Position numbers and translations under genes: made by a program. The notes below the pieces were generated by a model. It was not told the DNA's origin. It did no database searches and saw nothing but the letters and a program-made list of their open reading frames with translations. A stretch of 64,000 nucleotides of DNA, taken from assembly GCA_963281155.1 (NCBI GenBank), contig CAUJLY010000006.1, positions 6,572,001 through 6,636,000 of the forward strand. The letters run 5' to 3'. The stretch is from Rhabditophanes sp. KR3021 (lineage: Eukaryota > Nematoda > Chromadorea > Rhabditida > Alloionematidae). Below are positions 41,258 to 53,167 of the stretch, piece by piece (positions within the stretch are counted from its first letter, which is position 1; each line of letters starts with the position of its first letter).

Positions 41258-44200
41258 TTAAACGTATTGAGATTTTTTGGCTTGGACATCTTTGGTTGGA
41301 AGGGGATTATTGTTGGGGGTGACCATCATTCCTTGATTACCATTATTTACACTCATTGATTCTTTATGGTCTCGGTTGCTACCATAACTATTACTTTTAG
41401 TTACCAAACCATCTGGGCTGATATCTCCTCCACAAATTCGTTCATTCTTTTTTCGGCGAAAATGGCGCTTAATGAGTGAATCAGTGAGTCGTGAACAAAC
41501 TAATTCTCCCGCATGCATGCTAACCATCCTTAACACAAAAATGCCATCTGTTCTTAGGTATTCGTTGACGAATTCTTGTAATTGGTCCTCCTCAATTGGA
41601 TGTTCAATGCTTAACAACTTTTCGACAAAATTGTGACGACTTGATGAGAATGTTAAATTGCTTATCCATGAAAACAGATTTAAGATAGTCAATGTATTCA
41701 ATATGAGAAACCACAGCCATATAAAAACAAATATTTTTTCCGTAAACATATTAATCACTAAATTAAAATTAAGTTAAACCAGTTAATTTATACATGCATT
41801 CACATGTCACGACGCTATTTTTTGCAACAAAAAATATAACTCTAAATGTATTTTTAGTGCCGAATTAGTATATTACACTCCAAAAAGACGTTGAAATTTA
41901 TATTTCTCATTTTTTAGGGCCGTAATGTAATTATTTTGACTAAAATTACCTAATACACATTGTACCGTGTGACGATGTATATTTCCCAGTGCACGAATTT
42001 CGAAATCACACAGTGTGACACGAGGGAATTTACCCGAATCCTTCCATTCTTGATCCTAAACAATTATATGCAATTAATTATAAAAAGTGTCTAAACCTAA
42101 CCATTAAAATATCATACAAAACATGACCTCCGAATAAAGGATAATCGGATGTTTCAAGAAACTTGTTAATCCAAAAAAATTGCGCTATCAAATTTGCTAA
42201 ATGAAGGGACTTAATAATAAGATAAAGCAAGGCTAATTGGCATCCATACACTTTGCTGAGTCTTATAATGCTAAACGAATAATAATGACCCAGCTTTCTT
42301 GCAGCATAATCTTTTTGGTAGTCTAAAGCTTCTTCGATATGTCTTGCCAAAATATCTACGTTTTTCTTCAATTGAACAGGATCTACATTGGCATCATTGC
42401 ATGCAAGTGACAATATCAGTGATAAATTAATTCCTAAGCAACATTTTCAACTATTTAGTCTCAATTTTATAAATTTAATACCTGTTTGCGGGGATAGCAT
42501 CCTCCAAAATGATGCCGGAATGTGAAACATCAAGGCAGCTACCGCCATAACAAATGGAATCCACTGGTAGTAACCAATTTGCCTTCGTTCCCTATCATCG
42601 ATACGATGGGGTATGTAATCCTATCAAAATTATTTTTAATAAATTATCCATATCGCTTTTTAAAATAATAATGATGTAGGCTAAGAGATGGTGGCATGTT
42701 TTATATGCCAATAAATTTGATTTATCTTGTTTTTTAACGTTCCAAATACTGACTTACTTTAAAGGGAACCCAATAAGTATTTTGAACCTTAAGTAACAAT
42801 AAATTAGATTAACTAAAGGAAGATCAATCATACCCAGCAATAATTCTCTGTGTATTGCTCCATCGCATGTGTGAATTGAGCTAAATTTTTATAAATTACT
42901 GTTTATTTGAAGTTAACTAACCAGGAACAAAACACTCAATCGGATGTCCACCTATAACGAACTAAATTGTTATCAATTTAAAACAACTTACCATACTGCT
43001 TTGCTGACACCAAAACAGCAAACATTAGCATTAGAGCTGCTGTATAAATATAATGAAGTCTGTCAATTCCATCATCATCTTGCCTAATCTCAAGAATTCG
43101 CAATGCCGAAGCAAGCAAATGCAATCCTACCCGGCCTCCTGATACCATTTCAGTTAACTTTAATTGATTGAATAGATATTTAGACAACTATTTTTCAAGA
43201 CAAGTCAAATCAAAGAAATTGTGTCTGGATAAAAGAAAATGAAGTTAGGTTGTTTGAATTTGGAGTAATTTGGTAGAAGAAAAATTCACACAAATCAAGT
43301 AATAACTAAATGGTGATTGTTGCTTGGTATAAAAAAATATTAGTTGTTTTAATTGGTTTTGTGGCACAATGTTTGCTAATGAGAATCAACTTTTTTTGAC
43401 TTTGATTGTTTAATGAAGTAGTTTTGAATGTAGAGAGTTAACTATGCAATTAGATTTAATGAATTAATCTAATGGTTTGCTTCACACTCGACTATGAATA
43501 ATAACAGCAAACTGCTTGCAAAAAGATATCTTTCAATTAATTGAGTGGGAATCGTTTACAATATAATTAACTTAAATTAATTAAAATAATGGATAAACGT
43601 ATGTTAGTTGATTATTTAATAATAGCATAAAATATGTGGAATGTTTGTTAGTTTGCCGTATCACAGAATACCAATAAGAGGCTATTTTGAAGACCACTTT
43701 TACAACTTTTTTGTACTTACTCTTTATACTTCAATTAAAAGTAACTTGTGCCAAGTAAATTTAATGTTCGAAAATATGTCTCTTTGATTTAGGTGTTGTT
43801 AGTAACTGTAAATAAATGTTCTCTTATGTGTAGATTGAGACTGCAAGCTGGGACACAAGTTCTTATAAATATAATGGCAATGATAATAATATAGATAAAT
43901 GTAACGAAATGATATTATTATTTTATATTAGGAGGAAACTGAGATCACTTGATGGTGATAGCAATGCCAAAGTTATTGGGTAAGCAAGGGCGAAAATTGA
44001 TGCCGGACAATTCCATACTTTATGTTGTTAACACCCTCTTTTTCTTGCACAATCAACAGATTATGTTCGAGACTGGTTAATAAAAAGGGCTAAGACAGAT
44101 GATTATTCAATGGCATAGCTTCTTTTTTCTGTGTTCAACTTTCAAATTTGCAACGTCTCCATTTCCTTCTTTACATTTCGTTTATGTATAAAAGTACTTA

Positions 44201-44919
44201 TTCAAAAGATATCAAAAAATAATTTTCAAAATTTTAAGTATTAATTTTATCCTCATCGTATATTTAAAATAAAATACTATTAAGCATGATAAAGGCAATG
44301 TCTCAATCTTAAAAAACCAAAATTGCATCATATATTGCTTACTAAAATACTTATAACATTTTTATGAGTATGTTTAATTATATAAATTGATAAAAGCATT
44401 GAAGTGGACGCTTTGTTTTTATGAGCTGTTAATGCGAAGACAAGTTAAAAGAAGATTGTTACACGATACTTGTCACTTTAAATGATTATCAATTGATAAA
44501 TTAATACACCGTTTATGATATATAGCATCTCCGAAAGCAATCTCAATTTTTTGAATATTAAATTGTCCCATATCAAATTTTGATGTAATCTTTTGACGTC
44601 ATTTTATAACAATATTTAATCTTTCAAGCAGATCATTTAAACAAAGTGTAAACTAATGTTTTATAAGATTTATCTTATATAAATTATATATACATTTGTA
44701 ACTTAATAATGCCATAACAAAAAAAGATGTTTAAACCACCATCATTAATATCTCAAATTGGAAAGTAATTAACTTCCATCTAAAACAAATAACAGTTAAA
44801 TATTTAACCGCCCCGAAAACATGTATTTTGAACAATCAAATATAAACTTTATCATTGCAATTTCTTCAACTTAAAAAAGGTGACAGCTATCAAGGTGAAA
44901 TACTTACAAACATAGTCAT
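41258..44919 (-). CDS. Second, divergent innexin
   Basis: Nine minus-strand exons: 44919-44908 (tentative), 43187-42992, 42951-42922, 42880-42834, 42787-42758, 42620-42482, 42433-42102, 42055-41950, 41757-41258; phases all match, 463 residues (446 residues if the ATG at 43148 is used). Innexin hallmarks: [47 protein letters not shown], the second loop [16 protein letters not shown] with conserved cysteines, and [13 protein letters not shown] in the fourth helix. The C-terminal tail is polar and ends KKSQYV. KQYGG and the short N-terminal extension recall nematode INX-14-type proteins rather than UNC-9. Two intron positions (after KQYxG, and before INMF) are shared in place and phase with the innexin at 27-29 kb; others differ. 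Confidence 0.92.
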
Positions 44920-47900
44920 ATTTGGTGAACTAATGTATATAATTCATATACTTCCCAATATTTGATTAAATATTTTGTCTTAAAAGCCACCATCACAATT
45001 GTAGTTAACGGAAGCGTTGATAAACAGATGATAAGATTATATATTGTTAAAAAACTAAACTCCAATGCTTGTAAACAATTTATGTAGACATTTTGACTAG
45101 TCTGTTATCATTTTTAAAGCATTTATCCTATAGTTGTTTGTGTTGGAAACATGTTTGAGGCAAAGACGCGTATATTTTCGTTGATCTTTACCAATATTCT
45201 TTCCTTTGATTTTTATATTTGATTTTTCATACTTTAGATATATTTTAACTTCCTAAGGATGATGGAGGATAGTCCTGAACTGTTGGAGAGACGTAAGATA
45301 TTAGAACGTGGCTTAGAAATTAAGCGGGTAAAGGGAGAAAAAGTCGGAAGTAATGGGAAGGATATACTTAAATTCGGATAACAAATTTGTCTATACCCCA
45401 TCAACAAAGTTTAGTTTATGTTATAGAAAGCCCAAAGAAGGTAAGCTACTGCTGTAAAGTTAACTACCATTTTAATATTATGATGACTCATAAGTTGTTT
45501 AATTAATAATACTATTCAATATGTATAGTTGATATCAAAGACATCGTTGAGGTGAGACAAGGAAGTTTGAGAGCCCAGAAGCAGGAACCAACCAAAACAG
45601 ACAAAAGATCAAAAGTTTCGAAAGCCATTGTTGATAGTGCCTGCTTTTCGGTCATAATTATGCACAAAAAGTTTATGTGTAAGGCTGTTGAATTTATGGC
45701 TTCCAAAGAATCAGAGAAAAATTGCTTTTGTGAAGCACTGCAAATGTTTGTTAAAGAAAAGACCGATCAGCATTTAAAATTTGATGAAAAAGTTTGGTTG
45801 CTCAGCAACTTCCAAAAGGCCGACATCAACAAAAATGGTAAGACATTTTTATGCATTTTACATTATCATTAATGTATACATTTAATTGCAGGAAGATTGA
45901 GCGTTGAAGAATGTTTAAAATTGTTCAAAAGCTTTAATTTGCAATGTAGCGAAAAGTATGTGACTTCTTTGTTCAAAGAAATAACAGAAGTACCGAATAC
46001 AGATGGTGGCGGGAAAACATGGATTAATGACGAAGAGTTTTTGAGACTTTTTGATAAACTTACTGCCAGGCCTGACATAAGACATATCTTAAGACAAGCG
46101 AGTGATACAGGCGATGAATACTTAACAGTTTCACAATTGACTAAGTTTCTTAAGGAAGAACAAGGCTTTGAGGACATTGATGAAAAAAAAGTTGAAATGT
46201 TAATTGATACTTTTCAATTAAAAAGTCCTATTCCAGACCCCAAAGCTGAAAAGTGCCTGGATGCTCCTGGATTCAGGAGATTACTGATTTCTAGATGGGG
46301 AAACATTATGAAACCTATTCATGACACCGTGTTTCAAGATATGTCAAAGACATTAGCTAGTTATTACATTAACTCAAGCCACAACACTTACTTAACAGGC
46401 TTGCAAGTTTCTGGATCAGCAAGCATTGAAGGATACATTACAGCTATGAAACGCGGAGCAAGACTCCTTGAATGTAAATTTATATTGTCTCCACACATAA
46501 TTATAAATATATTTCAGTGGATGTATTTGATGGGGAGCATGGCGAACCAATAATTACACACAAACGGACTTTAATTGCTCCAATTGCTCTAAGAGACACT
46601 TTAATTGGTATTGAAAAGTATGCTTTTGTCAATTCTCCTTATCCTGTTATCATGACAATTGAAAATCATGTGACACTTACACAACAACGTGTAATGGCAC
46701 GAATTTTCAAAAGTGTCCTCAAAGATAAACTTTACATTCCACCCAAAGATTCAGCCAACAAAGAATTGCCTTCTCCCGACACATTGAAATATAAATTTCT
46801 GCTTAGGGGAAAAAGAGATGATCGACAACATAGATTAAGTTTAAACACAAATGAGGATGATCCGAACAAACCCAAAATTGAGTCGAATGATATTGATGAA
46901 AGTTATGAAAAGGAAACAATGAAAGTTGCAGTTGATCCAGAATTCGGCAATTTAATTTCTTTGCCCTCTGTCAAGTTAAGTAACAATATTTTCCATGATG
47001 AGAAAAGTCGTAAGTTGCGCTAATTTTAGAATTTTAATTTATTCAAACTGTTTAAAGATCCCAAGGACGGTTCTCCATCTTTATCAGAGACAAAAGTTGA
47101 TTCTTATTACGAGGGTGGCTACCAACTCGCACATTACACATCCACACGCGTCGTCAAATCCTACCCTAAAGGCATTCGTCAAGACTCCAGTAATATGGAT
47201 CCAATGACCTCGTGGCTTTGTGGTATCCAAAGTGTAGCAATGAACTTCCAAACGAATTGTGACAGCATGGATTTAAGTCATGGCTTATTTAGAATTAATG
47301 GAGCTTGTGGATATGTCCTAAAACCCAAATTTTTACTGGACGGAAATGGTAACTTAATTTTAAATACTGCTTATTAAATTCTTTTTCTATTAAATTTAGA
47401 CCCACGAGTTGATGAAGTGTCCAAGGATATAAAAACTGTAATGCACGTAGTAATAATTTCTGGCCAATATTTACCCAAAGTCGAACCAGGCAACGATATT
47501 GTTGATCCTTATGTTTCCATTGAAATTCATGGCCTCCTTCAAGACAAGTCAAAGCAAAAGACTAGAGCAATTAAGAATAATGGTTTCAATCCTTATTGGA
47601 ATCAAGAATTAGTATTTCCCTTGACTTGTCCCGAACTTTCCATTATGAGAATAGTTGTCAAAGATTTTGACACCACTTCCACAAATGATTTTGTCGGTGA
47701 ATTTACCATCCCTGTTTCTTCTATTCGACCAGGTGTGTACAATATTATCAACATCTGTTTTGCATTAATTAATCAAAAGATATTACCTTTTAAAAGCGTT
47801 TCTTTTGTTCTTACCGACCAAATTAAATATATTTCTATTTCAGGTTACTCTCATGTACGTTTGAACACAGGATATGGACATACATTAGATGAAGCTGCAA

Positions 47901-47941
47901 CAATCTTTGTTCGAGTAGTTTTTAAACCTCCACAAAACTAA
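43909..47941 (+). CDS. Phosphoinositide phospholipase C, delta type, with a frame break in the PH domain
   Basis: Exons: 43909-43979 (tentative), 45258-45440, 45529-45837, 45892-46473, 46518-47009, 47058-47348, 47400-47732, 47844-47941. Order PH, EF-hands, X, Y, C2; about 760-790 residues (rat PLC-delta1: 756). The enzyme cleaves PIP2 to IP3 and diacylglycerol. EF-hand 1 has DINKNGRLSVEE. The X domain keeps the catalytic His in INSSHNTYLTG (codon 46380-46382), LLELDVFDG, the second His in IITHKRT and MTIENHVT. The lysine pair at the phosphate site reads LLRGKR, so one Lys is Arg. The Y domain has DSSNMDP and CGYVLKPKFLLDG; C2 has DPYVSIEIHG and NNGFNPYW. Codons before about 45330 and after about 45344 lie in different frames. 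A start at ATG 45353 gives 730 residues with a shortened PH domain. Confidence 0.88.
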
Positions 47942-48032
47942 AGGTTCCAACAAAACTAATATCTAAACAGTGCCTACATCGAATACATATTCTTATTATT
48001 CATAATACTTATTCTTTTTTACTATATTTTCA

Positions 48033-48038
48033 AATAAA
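48033..48038 (+). terminator. Poly(A) signal of the phospholipase C gene
   Basis: AATAAA about 90 bp after the stop. An open frame at 48040-48240 lies in or after the 3' UTR; it is low-complexity and hydrophobic and I do not call it a gene. Confidence 0.5.
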
Positions 48039-48270
48039 ATTGGTTTTACCAATCACTTGTATAAATCCTTTCGAAATGAATAAGATTTTGTTAAAGAGTA
48101 TATTGTGTTTAGGAGTCTATTTCAGTGCATTTAAAAAGTATGATATATTTTTTATGGGACTAATATATCTATCAACCCAATATTTATTATTGTTCCCCAA
48201 AAACAATTTCAAATCTGTTTATAATAATAAAAAAGTATGAAGTAAATTCTTATTTTAATCAAACAACCCT

Positions 48271-48330
48271 TTATTTTGATTCTTCCTCTTCATCTACAGT
48301 AATTGCATTTATTTGCTTGACATGTTTTGA
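48271..48330 (-). CDS. Orphan terminal exon with acidic tail, minus strand
   Basis: After a TTTTTTTATTAG acceptor the minus strand encodes SKHVKQINAITVDEEEESK and a stop, in phase 0. An acidic DEEEESK end is typical of a real C terminus and unlikely in such AT-rich sequence. The remainder of the gene should lie upstream on the minus strand (above 48.35 kb); the coding island at 55.3-55.6 kb is on the correct strand but no linkage can be shown. Convergent with the PLC gene. Confidence 0.35.
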   Translation of the reverse strand, partial: SKHVKQINAITVDEEEESK

Positions 48331-51300
48331 CTAATAAAAAAAGAGATATAAAATAATAATAATTTGCCTTAATGAATATTATTATATCCTCAATTGAACT
48401 TGACTTCTTTTTCTATTTATCCTAAAGAATTTTTTATTAAAGCCATTTACGGTAAAGCTCTGGCACAAAATAAATAAAATTTATGTCACTTATTATTTTT
48501 TTGTTGTAGTGAGCTCTCCATTTTATATAATTTTCACAACTCAACAAAATAATGTTAGAAGATACAACTTTTTCAGTCAAATTTATAATATCGAAGATTG
48601 CTTTTGTATAAAATATTTTGTAAAATAACCTGATTATAGTGATAAAAAACTTAAAATATAAACATTATTACTATTAGTTGTTCAAGCGTAAATTGTTTGC
48701 AGACGATATAAGCGCCAAAGATAAATTAAATAAAAATAAGTTTACTAAAGTTTGTTACCACATATTTTTGAGCTGCTTAAAATTTGGCTATTATTTTTAA
48801 ATTAAATTTGTAGTATTTTTCAACAATAACTACATCCTATATTTCAGACTTTTTTAAATAGTGTATTAGGCATATCTGTTTATTGTTAACAATCCGTGAA
48901 CATATTTTTCAATATTATTTATAATGTTACTTTCTTATTCAATGTTTTTGTTGAGTACTTTTGTGTATTGGTATTTTTGTTATTTTCAGGTATTTGTCAA
49001 ATATCTTAACAAAATTATCCATCCCCAAATACATGTTCATTCAATTGAGTAAATTCTTGAAGATTGAATTAGTTCCTTATTCATTAGTATCTCTATTTTG
49101 TTCAAATTATTTTTATTAAAAGTTATTATTTTATAGTTCTAAATAATTATTTATTTATAATTAGTAGACATATCAAAATGTCAAACTTCAAAAATTTCTT
49201 CTTCCGATTTCGGCTTGTCATTAATATATGAACTTCAGTTTTATCTATCTGATAATTCATTTAACATCCATGTCAAGTAATGCATCAAAACTTACTCATA
49301 CTCTTTTTTAAAATTTATAATATATCGCGAACCTCGTCTCAAATCTTGTCCTAATTTGAATTTATTAATCCAAATTGTTGTTGCAATCATTTCTATTAAC
49401 AAGCCAAATGTATACACTAATTAGTATAAATTCTATAAGATGGAGTGTGGTTATTAGTTACATGTTGTAGAAAAGTAAGTTACTTCTGATGCAAAAAGCT
49501 GATTATAGAGTGAATTAAAATTATTTCGAATTATTCTTTAGAATCTACTTAAAATCTGCCGGAACTTCCAAAATGCTTATACTATTTAAGTATTACTATG
49601 AGACAACCGATTTTTAAGGTTTAAAAAATGAAAATACCGATTTTATATTTTTCTCGAACTTTTCTTCATCTAAATTTTTTTGGTACGTTGTTTTTATATT
49701 TTCCCTAAAAATTACATCCTATTCTTTGGTGAGGGACAAAAAATCTTAAAAAAATAAAACAATTTAAAGTTTATAACAATTTTGCATCATCATAAGTTAA
49801 CTGTCTTTGCAAATATATTCAGAATAGTAATGTGGTTTTTAAGCTTTTGCCTTTCTGATTGTTCATTTCCTTATTAAGTTATGTGTCATTTAATTTTTTT
49901 TGTTGCATTATTTATTTTTTATTCAATTTGTTTGTGTATAAAGTGAATTGTACCGCTTAAATTGTTTGTTGTTGCTGAATATGGATATTAAGTCAAGGAA
50001 GTGTATGATTATTTACATATTAAAGATAATAACCAAGTTTGTTGAAACTATATATCTTTAATTATGATATGGCTCTTAATGTGTCTTGAATTACTTTGGC
50101 AAAGTTTTAAAATAACGTTGACACTAATAGTGCATTCAAAATATACACGTTTACAACCACAACAAAACTATTACAATTGGCTCGTCCTCGTTGACCATAA
50201 AATGGGCTACATGAAAAAATAAGGAAAAGCAATGGGGACAACGACGATTGAACTAAAATTATGTGATGCAAGAAATAGCCTCAATTTTATTAGGAACCTT
50301 AATCCTTTGCTCTCTATATACTTAAAGTGTCAGCTTCTTTTTTTTACTACTTGTATTGATGGCACACATATGTCTTTTTTGTAGACAAAATATACATAAT
50401 TTTATAGTCTTTAATATACTTCGTAAAAGAATAAACGCAAAAAATCTGTGCGTCTTTTTTAACACTATATTCATACAAAAAACTTTAATTTTTTTAACTT
50501 GAAAGCTTTTCTCTTTTTTTAAGTGAACTGTTTGTTTGTATACATTTTTTGTTGAATTGGTTTTTATATATTTTTTATATAAAAATACTAGTGATGTCCT
50601 CTACATATGAAAGCATTTTTGAACGTTTAATGACAACAATTCAATGTTTAAAAGTTTATTAACTTCCTTCTTCTCCAAATTTAAACAAATATACATAATT
50701 AATGTTAATTTAAGTGTGGTGTGCCATATTTAAACATGTGTTCTTTTTTGATGCAAAATTAATAATATGAATGGAAGAATTATTTATTATCTATTAGTCA
50801 TATCTTTTCCTTGCTAATTTCATATTTTATTCAAAGCAAACTACAAATTCCAGTATATATAAATTGTTGGAGCTTGATAAAATTGGTGGAAAATGAGTAT
50901 ATCAAAATGTATGCATAATTCAGTAGTCCAAATAAAATATATGTAGTGAATTTTTAAAAAAAGAGATAAGACTTTTTAATGAGCATATGTTCGGATATAT
51001 TTGTGCAATTAAAATTTATATATTTATTAGCTATCCAAATTTAGATGGGGTTTTGAAAATGATTTTTGAACTCTAGAGTCAAGGAATGATTAAATTTTAA
51101 AATCAAACTTAATGTTTACAAAAAACATTATATTATCAAATAAATGAGACTAATATTTGTAAATCAGAATATATGTTTAATAAACACTTGCAAGTTGTTT
51201 TAACAGTTTCACTGATATATCTCATGATATCATTTCAATAAGTATACAATATCAGAAGATGGTAAGATATGAGATAAGTAGTGCACTTTAAGAATATTAT

Positions 51301-53167
51301 TATTAATTGGTAACATTTTAAAATATAACTTCACATTTTTATTCACCTATAATCTTATTATTTATAATTACGAAACTAAGTTCGATTGTTCACACAACAG
51401 TAAACAGTCCATTTAATGTGTTGGCACTTATCCTCTTGACTGTTCCATGGTATCATATTTCTACTGCTACAATCCTCTTATAAAAAAGTTAGATTTCCAT
51501 GGATAAGTGTGTATATGTATATTTGTTGGTGATGGTTTATAGTCTATAAGGCTATGACCATTTTTTGATGGGTGGGGTGAAGTCTGGTGTAATTCATTTT
51601 TTATAAATGTTGAGAAAAGTTATACTTACATTTACTCTACACAAACATTAAATCGTGGAACCACGGGACGTAAAAGATAATTTGGGTGTTGATATGTCGA
51701 CACATTTTTACTAATTCTGATAATGATGTATAGTTTGGCACATATACATCATTCAAGAAACTACCTTCTGTAAAGGCGAAAATTTGTACTTTAAAATCAC
51801 TGCTTGACTATTAATTACATCATGATTACTTTGATTTTGTTTTGTTTTCAAGTGTACGTTTTGATTGCTAAGATGACATAATCTCCTTCAAACTTATTAT
51901 AACAAAATCTAATTAAAATTACTTGATTTTATCATAATTTGGTCATATTCCAAATTTATTAACATATTTGGTTGTTTAGTGTCAATTGTTTTGAAACGCA
52001 CATTTATCGAAACATTTAATATATATTGTTTTGGTGTATATTTTTTCATACTTCTTCATATTATTTTATTTCAATACATTCATATCATTATCCAAAATAA
52101 TAACTGTCAGCTAATTTAATTTAAAAAATCCACACTTTTGTTTTTATACCAAATTAATGTCTATTATTTGCGTGAAAATACAATTTTGTATATTTATTTT
52201 AATCTAAATTTTTAATTCTAAACGAATTAAACGGGAGGGATGATTGGCATTGTTCATTACAGTGTTTTACCAAAAAAATCAATTTATTTTTTATACCTTC
52301 ATTCTTGATATTTTAGAACTACTTTTTTAGCAGTTGCAATTGTAATTAAAGAATTGCCGCATTATTTGTACATAAGAGTTCCAGCCAACTTTCTTTCTTT
52401 TTGGCAGTCCCTTTCAATTGTATCTATTACATATACTCACTTGAATATACTCAGTGATATATTATAACTTCAAAGTTAATAAGGTGTTGGGCATTGAGTA
52501 AATTATTAATCTTCAAATATGTAGCTTGAAATTAAAAATGAACCTTTTGATTTTATAGTTGTAATATTTCATATTTCCTTGTTTAAAATTATATAGTACT
52601 TTAAGATTAAAAAAGGTATACATTTTCGAAAGAAAGTTTATATGTAATTTCAGCTTTCAATATTTTCAAATAATTTTACCTAGACTTTTGATGTATTAAT
52701 GGCTAGTTTGCAAATGTACTTTATAATCAGAACCTAACACTTATTTCTTATAAATTTTAAAAGGATTGTCTTATTTTTTGAGCCATATAATTATTATACC
52801 GACAAAATTTTTGTTTATGATATTTGGCATTGCGAAATGTTGTCTCATATTTGTAGTTGTTACTTACTTTCAGTAATTTTTTAAAACTCCAGCCAAAATT
52901 CAAATGGAGATACAAATTCTTTATTATTACTAAAAAATAAACAATTGAAATGGTGTGGTTGTATGAGTCTAAAAGTTATTGGTACAACTAAAATCCTTTT
53001 CGGTTTATGCAAAGGTTTTTACTAAATTTAAATGGGGATAAAAAATTTGGCGTAAATAAATAGTAGAAAGCCCAATTACATTGCTTTGATATATGAAAAA
53101 GTAGGTTCCCGGTATATCTTCATAATAATACATTATTGTCTATTCATCTTTTTTGTTGTTGTTTAAT
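48331..53167. other. Long AT-rich region with a few coding-like islands
   Basis: No long open frame. The most coding-like island is 50131-50222 on plus (acceptor CACTAATAG, 29 codons to TAA), but the minus strand is open there too. A strong acceptor (TTTCTTTCTTTTTGGCAG) lies at about 52407-52424 on plus with only short open frames after it. Otherwise nothing that I can support. Confidence 0.35.

Noticed and set aside
48040..48240. 66-codon plus-strand open frame after the PLC gene
   Set aside because: It starts right after the PLC poly(A) signal and reads as low-complexity hydrophobic sequence.
51652..51672. Small palindrome CGTGGAACCACG
   Set aside because: Five-base arms are expected by chance in a window of this size.
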